Assembly: GCA_011800805.1 (NCBI GenBank)
Contig: MPNW01000236.1
Span: forward strand, 1-64,000
From: Hirudo medicinalis
Lineage: Eukaryota; Annelida; Clitellata; Hirudinida; Hirudinidae
Reading direction: 5' to 3'
DNA: 64,000 bases
Position 1 is the first letter of the stretch. Each line of letters opens with the position of its first letter. Positions 1 to 13,000 of the stretch are shown in pieces. The position numbers and the translations under genes were made by a program. The notes below the pieces were generated by a model. The model ran no database searches and was not told the DNA's origin. It saw only the letters and a list, made by a program, of their open reading frames with translations.

Positions 1-274
1 CATTTGAAACTTATGACATCCCATAGGATCGTCATCGTCAGCGTCGTCATCATCATCGTTATTATTGTCATTGTTATCGTTATTATTGTTGTTATTATTA
101 TTATTATCGTTAATATTATTAATATTATTATTATTATCATTATTATTATTATTATTATCATCATCATTATTATTACTATTATTATTATTTTTATTAATAT
201 CGTTATTATTATTATTATTAATATCGTTATTATTATCATTATTATTATTGTTATTGTTATTATTATCATTATCA

Positions 275-344
<70 letters not shown>

Positions 345-383
345 CATCATCATCATCATTATTATTATTATTATTATTATGAA
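1..383. repeat. ATT/ATC microsatellite tract
   Basis: Almost uninterrupted trinucleotide repeat (ATT with interspersed ATC, GTT and ACT) from about base 30 to 380. It generates spurious poly-Ile and poly-Leu reading frames that are not genes. The tract is probably longer, because the window edge cuts into it. Confidence 0.95.
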
Positions 384-654
384 TAGTACGCAATCATCTC
401 TTTGGTTGGATCAACTCGTTGTTCGCTGATCACACAATTAAAACGTTTAAACATTTAAATTAATAAAAAATCCATTCGGATTTTGCAAATTTTTTTGTTG
501 TCGTCGTTACGTTTTACATAATCACATGCGATGTTTTAAGAATAACAAAATCAAGTATTTCTATATTTCTTAGAAATAAAGTATTTCTTAGTCATATTAA
601 TCGTTGAATAATCTCTTCAAATCCGAATTAGAATTTTTTCTCTGTAAACTTTGT

Positions 655-2119
655 TCAGACGTTCGTGGCATTTTGTGGGATCTGTTCGTAGGGAGGGGGC
701 GGCTCATTGGTCGATGCCTCCCCCAAGTACGTTGGGGGAGAAAGGTGGGTCGTGGGAAGGTCGTGGACGAACAACAGCGGGTTGTGGACTGGATTTGTCA
801 ACCCCAGCGCCCGTCGCCTTTGTAGCCGTCGTCTCCTGTAACGATGAATTCTCCAGCGGATGTCGCGCGACCGAGAAAGTGAGGTCGATGCTGTCGATGT
901 GGTTGTGGTGGTGGTGGTGGTTGTGGTGGTCAGCATGTAGGAGGACATCGGGTTCTCGAAACCGTGCTGGTTCGCTTCGAGTATCTCACCTGCGTCATAA
1001 TTTTAAACTCATTAACATAGTTTTATAAATGTTATCAATAATTATTAAGAATTAGTGCATAATAAATAATAATTATGTAATAATAACAATGCTCATGATG
1101 CTGATTTTGATAACAACAATAGTAACAAAGTCAAACACTGATAAAGTGGGAATAAGCCATTAAGGGTGATGGCCTTTCCTAAGGTTTCAGAAAAAATAAA
1201 GTTATGAAATTACTTGATATTACCGCAAGCTATATTCTTCTTATAATCTATTAAATCAAATATTATTATTAATGTTGATGCTACTGCCGTTGTTGTTGTT
1301 GTTGTTAGTCTTAGTATTAGTATTATTGTTGATATTGTCCTCAGCGTTATTATAATTATTGTTTGTTGTTATTATCATGATTATTATTTACGGCAGTCAA
1401 AATATTCTGGAGAGTAATTCTTAGAAGTCCATGATGAACTATCAAAGAACTTCCTCACCGGATATTTCGATGGAAACAAGTCTCTGTCTTGGATGGAGGT
1501 CTGAACACGTGAGCTGTGGAATGGCTGGATTGTCCTGAGGTCGCACATCAATCACAATAATAACAAAAATATTAAAATCTTTATGATATTAATTGTTTTA
1601 ATTGCATTTTTAAAATTAATATTACCTTTAGATTGTTAAATTTTTATGTACCAATATTCTTTATTATTATTATTTTCTTACCGCTATTATTATTATTACC
1701 ATTATTTTTTTAATTATTTTTAATAATTCATTACAATTATAATTACAAATACAATTGCTATTATTATTGTTAACTAACCGTTTGGTTCTATGGGTGGCAA
1801 ACAACATGCCGAGTAAGAGTCCTAAAAAAGAGGTTGAAATTTCCAATAGGGACACGATCATTATCAGGAACTCGTCCAAACCTCTGTACGACCTTTCCAA
1901 AAACTAGATTTGATATGATTATTTGTTAATTATAATATAATATAATATTATTATATTACTTGTTACAATATTAAATATTATTATTATCTTTATCTTAATT
2001 ATGGAAATTATTAGAATTATAAATACTACAATAAAATAACATAATATATTATAATTAATTGATTAAGTAATTATTAATTAAACTTCAATTATAATGATAA
2101 TTATTACAACTATCCTTCC

Positions 2120-2152
<33 letters not shown>

Positions 2153-4348
2153 CATATAATGTAGTAATGGGTTTTAATTAATTTAGGTTTCGATAACATT
2201 CAAAAAGAATTTCAATAAAACACGAACTTGGAACCAAAATTTTGAAAGAAATTCAACAGAAGAAAAAAAAACTAACAAATTATGTAAAATTATTCACTTT
2301 AAATCCAATAAAATTGGTTTCGATAAGATATATCAAATATTCACCACTGGTAATGCCTTAATCAAGGTTATGGATGACAGTATCCCGCTGAGGAAACAGG
2401 CCAGACAGTAAAGCAGCGCCTGCATCAATAATATTATTCATTACATCAGAGATATGTTTTTTGGGGGTTTTTTTTATAGCTTTTTTCATAGAAGATTAAG
2501 ACCAGTCCCTGAATCAGGGTGTGTATGACCTCCAATGTATTTGGTACATATATAGCGCCCTATTTGGTGACAAGTTATTTCAATTTATATCATTGGATTG
2601 GTGACATTACCTTAGTTATGATTTGGACATTGAATCAACCAACCAGGAGTTTATAACTTGTACTTGTCATAGAAAATTGGTCAAAGCGTGTCTGGTTCGC
2701 AACCCAGCCGCTTGGAATGGTCTTATTAGAACTAAACTTTGAACTTTGAACTAAATTTATTAGAACTAGCATTCTTGGGAAAAGGATGCCCATTGCAAAG
2801 AGCACTTAAAGAGAATTTACTTATCCTCTAGCGCTCCTTAAATTCGGGAAGGAATAAGAACGTGCAAAAACATAAAAGTCATTAGCATTTGGAGCTACCA
2901 ACTTATAAAATGATTCTCCCCCCAGGAAATAACTAGCCGACGTGGACATGAATGACGTCCCTGTCTTCAATTTCAACTTTTTTACAATTCACTGTCTGTC
3001 TTCCCGCTCGTCAATTTATCCCGCTGACGGCAACTAATTAGCTTAATCGGAGTTGATTAGTCAGCTAATAATAATAATATAATAAAATATATAATAATAA
3101 TATTAATTATTATAATAAAATATTAATAATTAACAAAAAAAAGACCAAGCATTGAACGTGACATCTCATTACATTATGGGGATGAATGCATTGTTTGATT
3201 ACTTAGTCAATGTTTTAAGGTGTAATGCGTCCAACTTATCAACTCACCATGTGACGATTTCTCTTCATCAGAACCAAGCATGAGACAAAAGCAGTCAGTA
3301 TGAACTGGGGAAAAGTGAATGTTAAGCGTCTATGAATATGGAATATGAATTTAATGAATATTAAATAGGAGTGGATTTAATTTATGATAGTGTAATTACA
3401 TGTTGTAACACTTTATTAACAATAACATGCGGGAAGGGCCGCTGACAGAAATTTCGGGCCCCTAGGCACAGCTGCCGTTGGCCTCAATTTGGTAATGGAG
3501 AAGCAAAAAAGGACACGATTGTAAAATTTTAATATTTTAAAACACGCCGGCCCCTGGGCACTTGCCCCACCTGCCCCCTATCGGCGGTCCTGCCTGCCCA
3601 TAAGCTTATTAATATATTAATTTTTCTATTAACTTAGATTAAAATGTTTCTTAATTACAATCTTAGGCGCCGAATGTATCGCTAGCCCAATTCATTTCCC
3701 AGTGCTTCCTTATCATGGAATGTGCTAAGTAATTTAAATATTACCCAATTTCAACATAATTATTATTATTCTTATTATCAGTGCTAAAATTGTATTGTTC
3801 CATCACCATTGTTATTGCTATTATTATTGTTATTATTGTTGTTATTATTATTATTATTATTATTTATTATTATTACCATTGTTGTCATCGTTATAGTTAT
3901 AACGCGGTAATTACTGATAGATGGGTCCGCTAAGAAGCAAAAGATCTTAGTCATTGCAAGACAACCATCCATTAATCATCTCCAGCCGCGAACATTCCCA
4001 GGCAAATTAACCGCTTATGGTTCGATAAATCGATCATCACTAAACCATTAATTCTATCATAATGATGAAACTCATCATCAACATTATCACCATCGTGCCT
4101 ACGTAGAATCCGGGCAGGAATGTCGGCGTAATCGACTGAGACCTGTGTCCGCCCTGCAGCCCGTTTGACTCATCGATAGGGCCAAGGTAGCTTCTAGAGA
4201 AGAGCAGATGCCCGTTGATGACGAGATGGGAAAGGCCGATGGAGAAATGTGCGAAACCGGTCGCTATGATATCCTTGGCCTTGACGGACTGCCTCAGTCC
4301 CAAAAGGACCCCTCGAACACAAGCTGAGAAACTTTGACTCAAGTCCAT
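655..4348 (-). CDS. Four-pass membrane protein with PPPPY tail (TMEM255-like)
   Basis: Six exons chain in one frame to 305 codons: 4348-4103, 3304-3248, 2419-2345, 1903-1775, 1534-1459 and 989-655. The start is the ATG at 4348 and the stop is TGA at 655. Each exon has an AG acceptor, and the second to fourth encode hydrophobic stretches (FILTAFVSCLVLM, ALLYCLACFLSGILSSITLI, FLGLLLGMLF). With IIATGFAHFSIGLSHLVI in exon 1 this gives four membrane segments. The long cytosolic tail has GFENPMSSY, an 11-Thr run and EPPPPYEQI, a WW-domain (NEDD4/ITCH) binding motif. The order of segments and the PPxY tail resemble TMEM255 and MS4A-type tetraspans, but the family is an inference. In the last exon a second frame (His-rich, then LTFSVARHPLENSS) looks at least as protein-like between about 910 and 720, so the tail frame is uncertain. 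The donor of exon 4 (GTTAAC, or GTTAGT four bases earlier) is also a choice. Confidence 0.6.
2121..2152. repeat. (TA)n microsatellite
   Basis: About 15 uninterrupted TA units inside an intron of the four-pass membrane protein gene. Confidence 0.95.
3429..3597. mobile_element. Short MITE-like element with GC-rich inverted ends
   Basis: A 169-base GC-rich island in AT-rich intron sequence. Its first 20 bases and the reverse complement of its last 20 match at about 15 of 20 positions (core GGGCCGCTGA against GGACCGCCGA). The interior is AT-rich and non-coding, and no target-site duplication is obvious. Non-autonomous DNA transposons of the hAT type often look like this, but the family is a guess. 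It sits in intron 1 of the four-pass membrane protein gene. Confidence 0.5.
3806..3878. repeat. TTA/TTG microsatellite
   Basis: Trinucleotide repeat (mostly ATT with GTT units) in the large first intron of the four-pass membrane protein gene. Confidence 0.9.
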
Positions 4349-4833
4349 TGTTTCTGATTTTCCTTTTTTCGCTTTTCAAGGATCTATTCTCATCGCAATC
4401 TTTTCTAGCATTTTTCGTCCATAGTTTTCGAAATCGAATCTAGTTTTTCCGACATTTTTCTTCGGCAATTTGTTGCTTGACGGCGATTACGGCTCGGATT
4501 TTGATTAAGTTTTAATTTATTTCTCCGCTGGATATATTTGTGCAATTTAATTGTTTTTGTTTTTCGGCCTATGACGGAGATACTAGCGCTTAAGCATGCA
4601 CCTTCGCAAGAAAAATAGACTGCAAAAAAAAAGTTTACACGGAATTTCCTTACTTCGGCAATATTAACTAATTAAAAGCTTTGATCCCAATAAATTTCAG
4701 ATGTTTGAATTGTACATATGTAATCTCCCTCCAATGTGTTACCTGTCAACAACAAGCACCCAAAATAGCTTGGTATTACCACACAACTATTAACACAACT
4801 AATTAATACTGAATACTACGGATGCAGTTTAAT

Positions 4834-5074
4834 TCAGACTGGTGTTCCCTCAAAGAGTTTTTTGCTTAGAGAATCCTTCTTGTAATTTTCGAACTCAACC
4901 ACCAGGTCCATGTGTCGGAAAGTCTCTGGACTGTTGTTGAAGACGCGGACAAAGTTGAACTTGAGGCCACTGTGAAGTCCGTAATACATCTTCACTTGGA
5001 GGGCCAATAGCTGAGCTTCATAGATACTCTGAGATGTTTTCTCCACAATTAATAGCAATAATAATGGTAATGAT

Positions 5075-5118
<44 letters not shown>

Positions 5119-6724
5119 AAAGTTGCATAATATGTATATTTATAATATATGTACATGTGTGCAACTGTGAGATGCACAATATAAAACTTATGTTTAGATT
5201 TTTAACTAATTATATATTACGTTGAAAGATATCCTTTGCACGGCATATGTAATAACAAAATGTACCAATTTCTCACCAGTGTTCCAAGGTCTGGATAACC
5301 CCTCATGAGGACAATATCTGGATGATGGAAAAGATGACCAATGTTATCAATGGCTAAGTAATTATCCCTAATTTGTTGTAATCTAGAGATAATTCAGTGA
5401 CACCATTTCATCTTAATGGATCAATTAAAGCAGCAACAAAAATACTAACTTTTTCACAACTAGAACAAAAAATATTAATTAGTCTATAATGAAGACGAGG
5501 ATGAAATTAACAACATATGCAACAACAACCATCAAATCAGAGACAACCTTTGCTGCCCATGAGTTCAGTGTAATGCTGAAGGCTAAAACACCTCGGGGCA
5601 TTCTCCTTCAATTTCTGGATGTCCGACAGCTGAGCAAAGTGACAAGTGTCGTCCATCCATCTTTGGACGAAGAACTCGTAACCTCCTCCCTCGGGACAGG
5701 GTACAAGAACTGGACAGAGAATTTGATCAACACAATCAATCAACAAATTCAGACCTAATGCTGAGAATCATTTATCTATTTCAAGGTTTTTTTTTTAGTT
5801 TATAAATTATTTATTTATAACTTTAAGAGGTTTTTAATCTAATAGCATTACAATTTAATAAAATTTTAAATTTTGGTTCAAAGGTCACTCACATTGGGAA
5901 ATTTGGATGCCTTTTCCTTAATGTCACGATATTCGTCTGCCTGGTGGAAATGAAATAAATGCTATAGATTTATAATTTATTCAAATCCTATAATTGACAC
6001 ATGTAAAAATCTCTCATTCATACTTTGATGACAGCAAACACACAATCCTTCTCTGTATGGTAATCTTTCCAAATCTTGAGAAAAAAAAATGGATTAATTT
6101 ATCATAAATCAGTCATTGATGTTTTTGTCTCTAGGCCACTATTTGGATTTGTTACGAACACTTGTTATAAAATTAAATCAGTGGATTCTGCTCACTTCTG
6201 TAATCTCCTCTGAAGTTTTCTCTTGCAGCAGTTCAACTTTCATAATTGAAGATAAAGACTGTATTTTAAAATAGCAATAACTTATAAATATTTACGCTAT
6301 CATTAATGATTATCTATCTTGAGATTTAATGTTTCTATAAAAAATGTTTTGCAAATGAACTATTTAAAACTAAATTAAGATATTACATCCTGTGATGCTG
6401 CAGGTCCTTCTTCTGAAGTGGTTTCCATGGGTCGCTTCTCGGCAATCTTCTGCTTCTTAAGTTCGTCTATTTTTTGTTGAAAGTCTTCTGGACAGGATCT
6501 ATATTCAATATATTTTTAAGTATTTTTTGGATGGTCGTTCGAACTCTACAAAAGCATTACTCTTTGGCGCTCTCCAGTTTCTTCGCATATTTCGCGTAAT
6601 ATGGATTTGCCTTGAGTTCCTCCATGTTTTCGTTGCGACTTGCAGATGAAGTTCGAAAACTAGAAAGGCGGATTTTGGAATAATTAATAAAATTTGTCCT
6701 CGCACGAGTTAACCCCCTGATCAT
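4834..6724 (-). CDS. ATPAF1: ATP synthase F1 assembly factor 1 (Atp11 family)
   Basis: Mitochondrial chaperone that binds the F1 beta subunit during ATP synthase assembly. Eight exons: 6724-6561, 6498-6387, 6258-6196, 6074-6024, 5940-5893, 5709-5548, 5317-5277 and 5028-4834. The N-terminus is Arg/Ser-rich without acids for about 30 residues, as in a matrix-targeting peptide, followed by NPYYAKYAKKLESAKE. Exons 4-6 give IWKDYHTEKDCVFAVIK, then FLYPVPRE and GYEFFVQRW. Exon 7 gives DIVLMRGYPDLGTL and exon 8 SIYEAQLLALQVKMYY, all matching the Atp11 consensus. The family match breaks at 5678-5688: FLYPVPREE and GYEFF are in different frames, and one extra base after GAGGAGG would join them. With that base the protein is 278 residues, a little shorter than human ATPAF1. 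The gene is head to head with AVL9, with 308 bases between the starts. Confidence 0.9.
5055..5117. repeat. (AAT)n microsatellite
   Basis: Trinucleotide repeat in the last intron of ATPAF1. Confidence 0.9.
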
Positions 6725-7032
6725 GTTGCGTTCATAACTAAAAGTAAACTCTTTGTTTTGTGAATTTAGAGTAAATTAAGGAACAAAGTAAAGGAAACGT
6801 TATGAACAATGTTTAGCGTTAACTAAATAAAATTAAAATTATTTTACTTTACTTGAATAAAAAGTAATTCGTAATGTTCTTGAAATTGTGATTGCAATAT
6901 TAACGAATTTGTAAGGATAGAAGCCAGCCATATGTGTGATCCAAAGCAACAGGTCGATCTGCGCGAAAGATTCCGAAAGAAGGCAGATATGTTTACGATT
7001 TCCGATAATTGAGGAGATTTTCTTGACTTGCG
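6725..7032. promoter_or_regulatory. Shared divergent promoter region, ATPAF1/AVL9
   Basis: Only 308 bases separate the start codons of ATPAF1 (leftward) and AVL9 (rightward), so both promoters and 5' leaders must lie here or overlap upstream coding sequence. I see no clear TATA box or other motif. The call rests on gene orientation alone. Confidence 0.5.
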
Positions 7033-10000
7033 ATGAATTGGCAATCTAGTGTCGTTGATCCAGTTTTACATGTCGTTGTGGTTGGTTTTCATCACAAAAA
7101 AGGCTGTCAGGTGGGTCTTCGTATTCATTAAATATATGGGCAATTATATTGTTGTATTTCACTTACTAGAAAAACGAATGGTCTATGACTTTCACTTAGT
7201 TAAGTTTCATATAATTGCCTCTTTAATAATTCGTAAAAATGCATAAGTTAGTGAAAACATGAATATAAGTTTATACATTTTATTAATGTATATTTGTTTT
7301 TGTTTGAGAATGTGCCGATTATCATCAAATTACAAAAAAACATTTTCATTGATTTTTTTTTAAATTCCAACATTTCCATACAATTCTTATAATCTATACT
7401 ATAGCAATTTCTGAGTAGTTATTTTTCCTATGATTAAGGCATCATTAATTCTGCATTGCTTGTCATTGGGTACTTGTTCAGAGCTGTGATGAATAAGTTA
7501 AAGTCAACTACTTAATGACTTTGGGATAATCATGTCGGTGATCTCAATTTTGTATGAGTGGCTCACATTTGTTTGAATGTACTTTAATTGCTATTGTGTC
7601 ATTAATGCCATCAAAAAACTTAAAATTAAGGACATTAATGGCCTTAATTAATTCTGAAAAATGATTATTTGATGTTGAAGGATTGATTTTTATTTTTACT
7701 TCACTTTTATCAAAGTAACTTTACATGATCTTATCTTGTTCTCACAAACAGAAATAAATATATCAACTGAAATCAGAATGGCTCAGAAGAGGACATATTG
7801 TTTTGTTTATATAATGTTTATGCTTTATCTCATGACATTGCCTTATAATTATTTGTTCCTGCTGATGATAACGTAAATAATCCTGCTTTGAGTGGTTATT
7901 TTTGATATCACGAATAATCTCCAGGTTGAATATTCGTACCCACCTCTGGTAGAAGGCAACGATGTGGCCAGCCACGAATGCCCAAAGAAGTGGAAGCATC
8001 TACCTTCCTTGGCCCTCCCAGATGGAGCACACAATTATTCTGAAGGTGAGAGTCTGCAGTAGTATGTCAGTTGTTATTGATCAATGATGATTCTTCGATT
8101 GATTGATCTGATGATGTAGTTAATTGTTGCACTTTAGATGACAAATAAGTACCGAAAAGTAATTAATCTTTGAATTATGACATGGCTGAAGGATCAACAA
8201 TTATTGAGTGGATTGTTAGATCTTTAGAAATGGCTGCGATGGCAATCTTCTTGATTGTCTTGGGAATCACTAGTTCACCATGTTGCTCTGCCAATGTTTA
8301 TTGTCATTTCCAAGAAAAAATTGGGGGACATTGAGTTCGTCTCATCTAATCACACACACACAGGACTTCAGATTAATGTCAATTGATGCATTTCCAATTA
8401 TTTCAAAAACAAAGCTTGAACAATCAACTTCTTAAGGCATAAATATCAAACAATCTCTCCTGCTTAATTGAGAAATTTAATTGAAAGCGAGGTGACCCAT
8501 CTTTGTTGTTAATTCAAAATTGTTTCACTTTCTTCCTCATCTTGCATGGGAAATCCCAGATGAATTCTATTGGTCGGCAATTGACGTTTACTTGCTTTTA
8601 AGTTTGCCTTTCACTATGAGCATCTTAATTATTGTGATTTTATTATTAAAAGTAATCACTGCCTTTCATATTAAATTGGATGCATAATTAAAGTTAATTT
8701 TGAAGATTTTTGTTTAAATTTAAAGACTGATGAAACTTTTGTCCATCGAAATCCATCCAACCTCTTTCATTTGCAGACACGATCTACTTTCATCTGCCGT
8801 CGTTAGATGGAAGCCAAAACACCATCTTTGGAGTGTCATGTTGTCAACAGATTGATGCCTGTGTAAGCATTCAATTTTATTCCACAGCTTTTAATTTTAG
8901 ACATTTTGTAATTTTCAATTATGTAAAGTTCTGTTAATCGCACCGACGGATGATTTTTAAGGAGGTGCTGAACAAAACCGAGGACGTGACCAGGAACACG
9001 ATACAGAAAAGCGTCTGCGTTCTAAGTAGATTGGTTGGTTTGAACATTATGCTATTATTAGATTTATTATTATTATTATTAATTACAGCTCGTTATTGAA
9101 TTTACCATTGCAATTATATACAGATTATTATCGCAAATAGTGTTTGGATGCTTTTATTGTGACTGAAGATAATGACGACATTCTGATGGATTTCAAACAA
9201 ATATTTAGACTGTTCATCGTACTTTGCACAGCCTGTCTTTGGCCTGATTCGTGTGAAACTGGAGATGATCACACATGCTTATTTCAAGGGCAGAGACTTC
9301 AGTCAAGTGGAATTACTGGAAGACACCTACAGTACACTGAATTCATCTCTCACTGAGTGCCTACTACAGAATTCCCACATTAATCTTGGTCAGTTGATGG
9401 CAGCCAGAATGGTTGTTGCCCTTGTAATGATCACTTCCCTATCCTACCCCTAATTTTGTTTCCAGGTCTTTCCGGTCGGGAGCTGCTCAAGATGTTTCGG
9501 CACAAACTAGTCGTCCTCTTCAAGTTATTTCTTCTCGAAAAAAAGGTCAGCAAATGACTACGTATTCTGATTTTTGATTGAATGACATTAAGTTGGTCCT
9601 AGATTTTCTGAGGGCAAATGCTAACAAAGGTCATCGATTCTAAATTAACTTCCAAATGATTACCAGGTTCTATTTTTCTCCTCTCCTGTAAAGCCGATCT
9701 GTACCAGCATCCTAGCAATCAGCTCATTATTTCCTGGTTAGTAATGCAAAACCATCATCATCATCATCATCATCATTGAGTCAGAAAATTATAAAAATTA
9801 ATTCATTCATTGCCTTATTTAATGACTTTAATCCAACTTGACTTCAGGACTGATAGAGCAGGGATTGTTTGAATCAGCAAGATTCGATGCAGCCCAAATG
9901 ACCCCGACCATTGAAACGGGTCTTTCTTTCCAGCTGCCAAAAGATGCCAACGAATCCATTATCCCTGAACCTCCCACCCATGACCCTCAAGATGTCAACC

Positions 10001-13000
10001 AGGATACCAAGGCTGGCATTTCCATATCTCTGCAAAAGGATTCGATCGCAGAACATTCCGACAGGAAGGCCGGCAACCTCGCCAAGTCTCTTCAGCATAT
10101 GCCTCAGCAGAAGTGGCCCTCGATAACATTCTCGCAGCTCAGAAACAAATTCTTCTCCAATTTCAAGGGAAATGATGGCTCTCCCTCACAGTCTTTCTTC
10201 TTCACTTCACTTCCTTCCATTCCAGTTTCTACCGACAGAGACGGGAAGTTGTCTCCTAAGAATAGCTCTATGTTTTACAGCAAAGATTCAACGATCCTAG
10301 ATCCTGCCGAGTCCTACCGTCAAGAAACGGCAAACTCGACCTTCTTCATAGCACCGGATGTTTGCCAAACTTCGAAATTCGATGACAAAAGCGCGGCCAG
10401 AAACCCCGTCGAGAATTCCAACCAGGCTCCGATTCATTTCTCGAGACATTCCTCCCATCCTGTCGAAAAGCCGCGCTCCCGTTCCGTAAACATCGACGTC
10501 AAAGACGAGAAGGCCCTCGTGGAGTATGCCAATAGGAGCCTGCCCTCAAATTTTGAAAGAAATCCAAAGTTCGCATCCAAACTTGAAACATCCCGGAATC
10601 CGCCCGTCACGAAAGTCGCTGGGAAGTCGGAAAACCGGTTCGACGCCCCCACAATTTCAGAGCAGACGCTTGCAAGCGCTTGTGAAAGTAGGCTTGCCTA
10701 ATGTTTACCTTTGTTCTCTTTAGGTGACACTCAGACATTATAATTGTATAGGAGTTGTTTATAGAAACATCATAGTAGCAATTGCAGATGTAATAGTTAC
10801 AGCTGATGATGATGGTGATGATGATGGTGGTGGTGGTGATGAAGAGGATGATGATGACAATGTTTTATAATTCAAAGGTTATCTTTTTCAGTGACTAGGT
10901 CGTGCGATGCAAACCTAGAAGACATGTTGGTTGATGACGATGATGAGATTATCTTCAAAGAGGGTCAACACAGACTGGAGATTAACGAATTCCCACCCGA
11001 TCCCATGACTCAGGTCGGGGGTCGTAATAAAATATTGTCGTGGACATCATTAACACTACTAAGATGATTGGACTCCATATAATTTTGTTAATGAAATTAC
11101 AGAAATTTATGGATATAAGTTATGGTAATTGCGGCATCTTACAAATCACGACTTACCTAGTAATAACGTTATCGTTATTGTTACAACAGGAGATGGAATA
11201 CAGTGAAGTGAGGTCCTTTTCTGAGCTGAAAGTAATAAAGAGCACTGAGAATCTTCCCCTGCACTTGAAGCCCATCCAAGATTTTGGTTCCTCGTCCTTC
11301 GTAGCTGGGTCGGACAACTTTGGCCTTCCCCTCATGATATTCTCGAAGGTGAGGAATGACCTCGATGAGTGAGAACTTGTTGCTAATGACTAACGATGAT
11401 TTGTGTTGAAATTGGTGCGGATGATAGACAAACTGAAAGTAGGTTAATTTGCTCTGAAAATAAGGCTTAATCTATCAGCATTCATTCATTCATCCATCCA
11501 ACAATATATCTATCAAAACTTGATCTATGGTTTTTTGTAATCTCCAGGGTGTTTTGTGCCATCCTTATCTCTCCCTGCATCTCTATGACATACTGACCGA
11601 CCCGGGAGTGAGAGGGTTCGTCATCGGAGCCACGAATGCCCTCTTCAAGCAGAGAAGGCAGTTGTTGGATGTTATCATTGAGGTAAATGAACTGGTGATG
11701 GTTAACTTTTTTGTTTAAACTTTTTATAAATTGAATAACTTTTATTTGTTTATTATTAAAAATAATTTATTTTATGCTATCATGTAGTTGTTCATTAACA
11801 TCTTGTGTCACTTTTGCAACTTAATTATTTTTTTAGCTAATTATTTGTGAAAGAGATTTATAAAGCACCATAAGCCTGAGCGACAGGGTGCTCAGACCAT
11901 GTGTACATGTAGCGACCTCCCAGAGGTGCTAAAGTGGCGGTGCAAGCTGGGTTGCGAAAACAACACCTAACAACTGTTGCTTTTATCATTGCTTATCATT
12001 GCAGAAATGCTATCCTCTGAGCCAACTTGCATAAGTTATACTCTATTATGTTATTACCTTCATGGCAAGTGCCATAAAACTCACGAGCAGCAGACTATGT
12101 TTTCAGTTGAACGAGGCCAGGATCGACACGGTGGATGGAGACCTGAAGAGATGTCTCGCCCTTTCCACAGCCGACCTCCGATTTGCCGACAACCTGGTCA
12201 AGAGTCTCATAGAGGAGAGTGGAGATCCCTTTCTTGACAATACGGGTGACTTTTTGTGCTCATTCATTTTTTCCGCATTGTCTTAATACCAGAATATGTT
12301 GAATAATAAAGCAGATAATTGAAGACTTAGTGATATTCTAATTTATTTTCAGCCATTTGTTACAATTTTTATTTAATGCTAGGTTATAGAAAATCTTGTG
12401 AGCGGCTAGTATTTGAACTCCTAATGGAGCCACATCAAAGCCTTAAGAATTCGGCTACTGAAGCTATATAGCTATTTGTTATAATTTATTTAATATACAA
12501 AAATATATATATTAACAATCACTTTATTACCAGCCTTTCCTTTGTTTTAAATTACATTTTGTCCCCTGTTTATGTTTATGTTGCTCTAAGTTTAATTTAC
12601 TCTTTGTGCTGCTTATCACCAGGCTGGGAGGGAGGAGATGACTGGATTAGGAGTCAGTTTCGGTCTTACTTGATGTCTCTTTTGGCCACAGTTGATCATG
12701 GAGGTTTGCATGCATTGTACGATCAAAAAGATGATGCTGGCTAATATGTTTTGGTGCATGTCATGTCGATTAAAGTGACAGTCATTCTTTTCTTCAGATG
12801 AGAAAATGGAAGAAGACTTCAATCCCAGTTTCATCGAAGCCTGGAAAACGACCCACAACTACAAAGTCTGGAAGGAGAACAGTCCGTATGAGGTCCTGTC
12901 TTCAATTCCAGCACAGTGAGTTTTTTTTTTCATCCTTGCCCATTCAAAACATTTGTTGTCAGGCTCATAACCTGTTTAAATTCTGTATTAAATGTTGATA

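Noticed and set aside
4..429. Long poly-Ile/poly-Leu open frames
   Set aside because: They are translations of an ATT/ATC microsatellite, with no start context and no homology.
12383..12460. Second tRNA/SINE-like sequence (TATTTGAACTCC)
   Set aside because: Only a weak B-box-like motif is present in an AVL9 intron, with no A box or arms.
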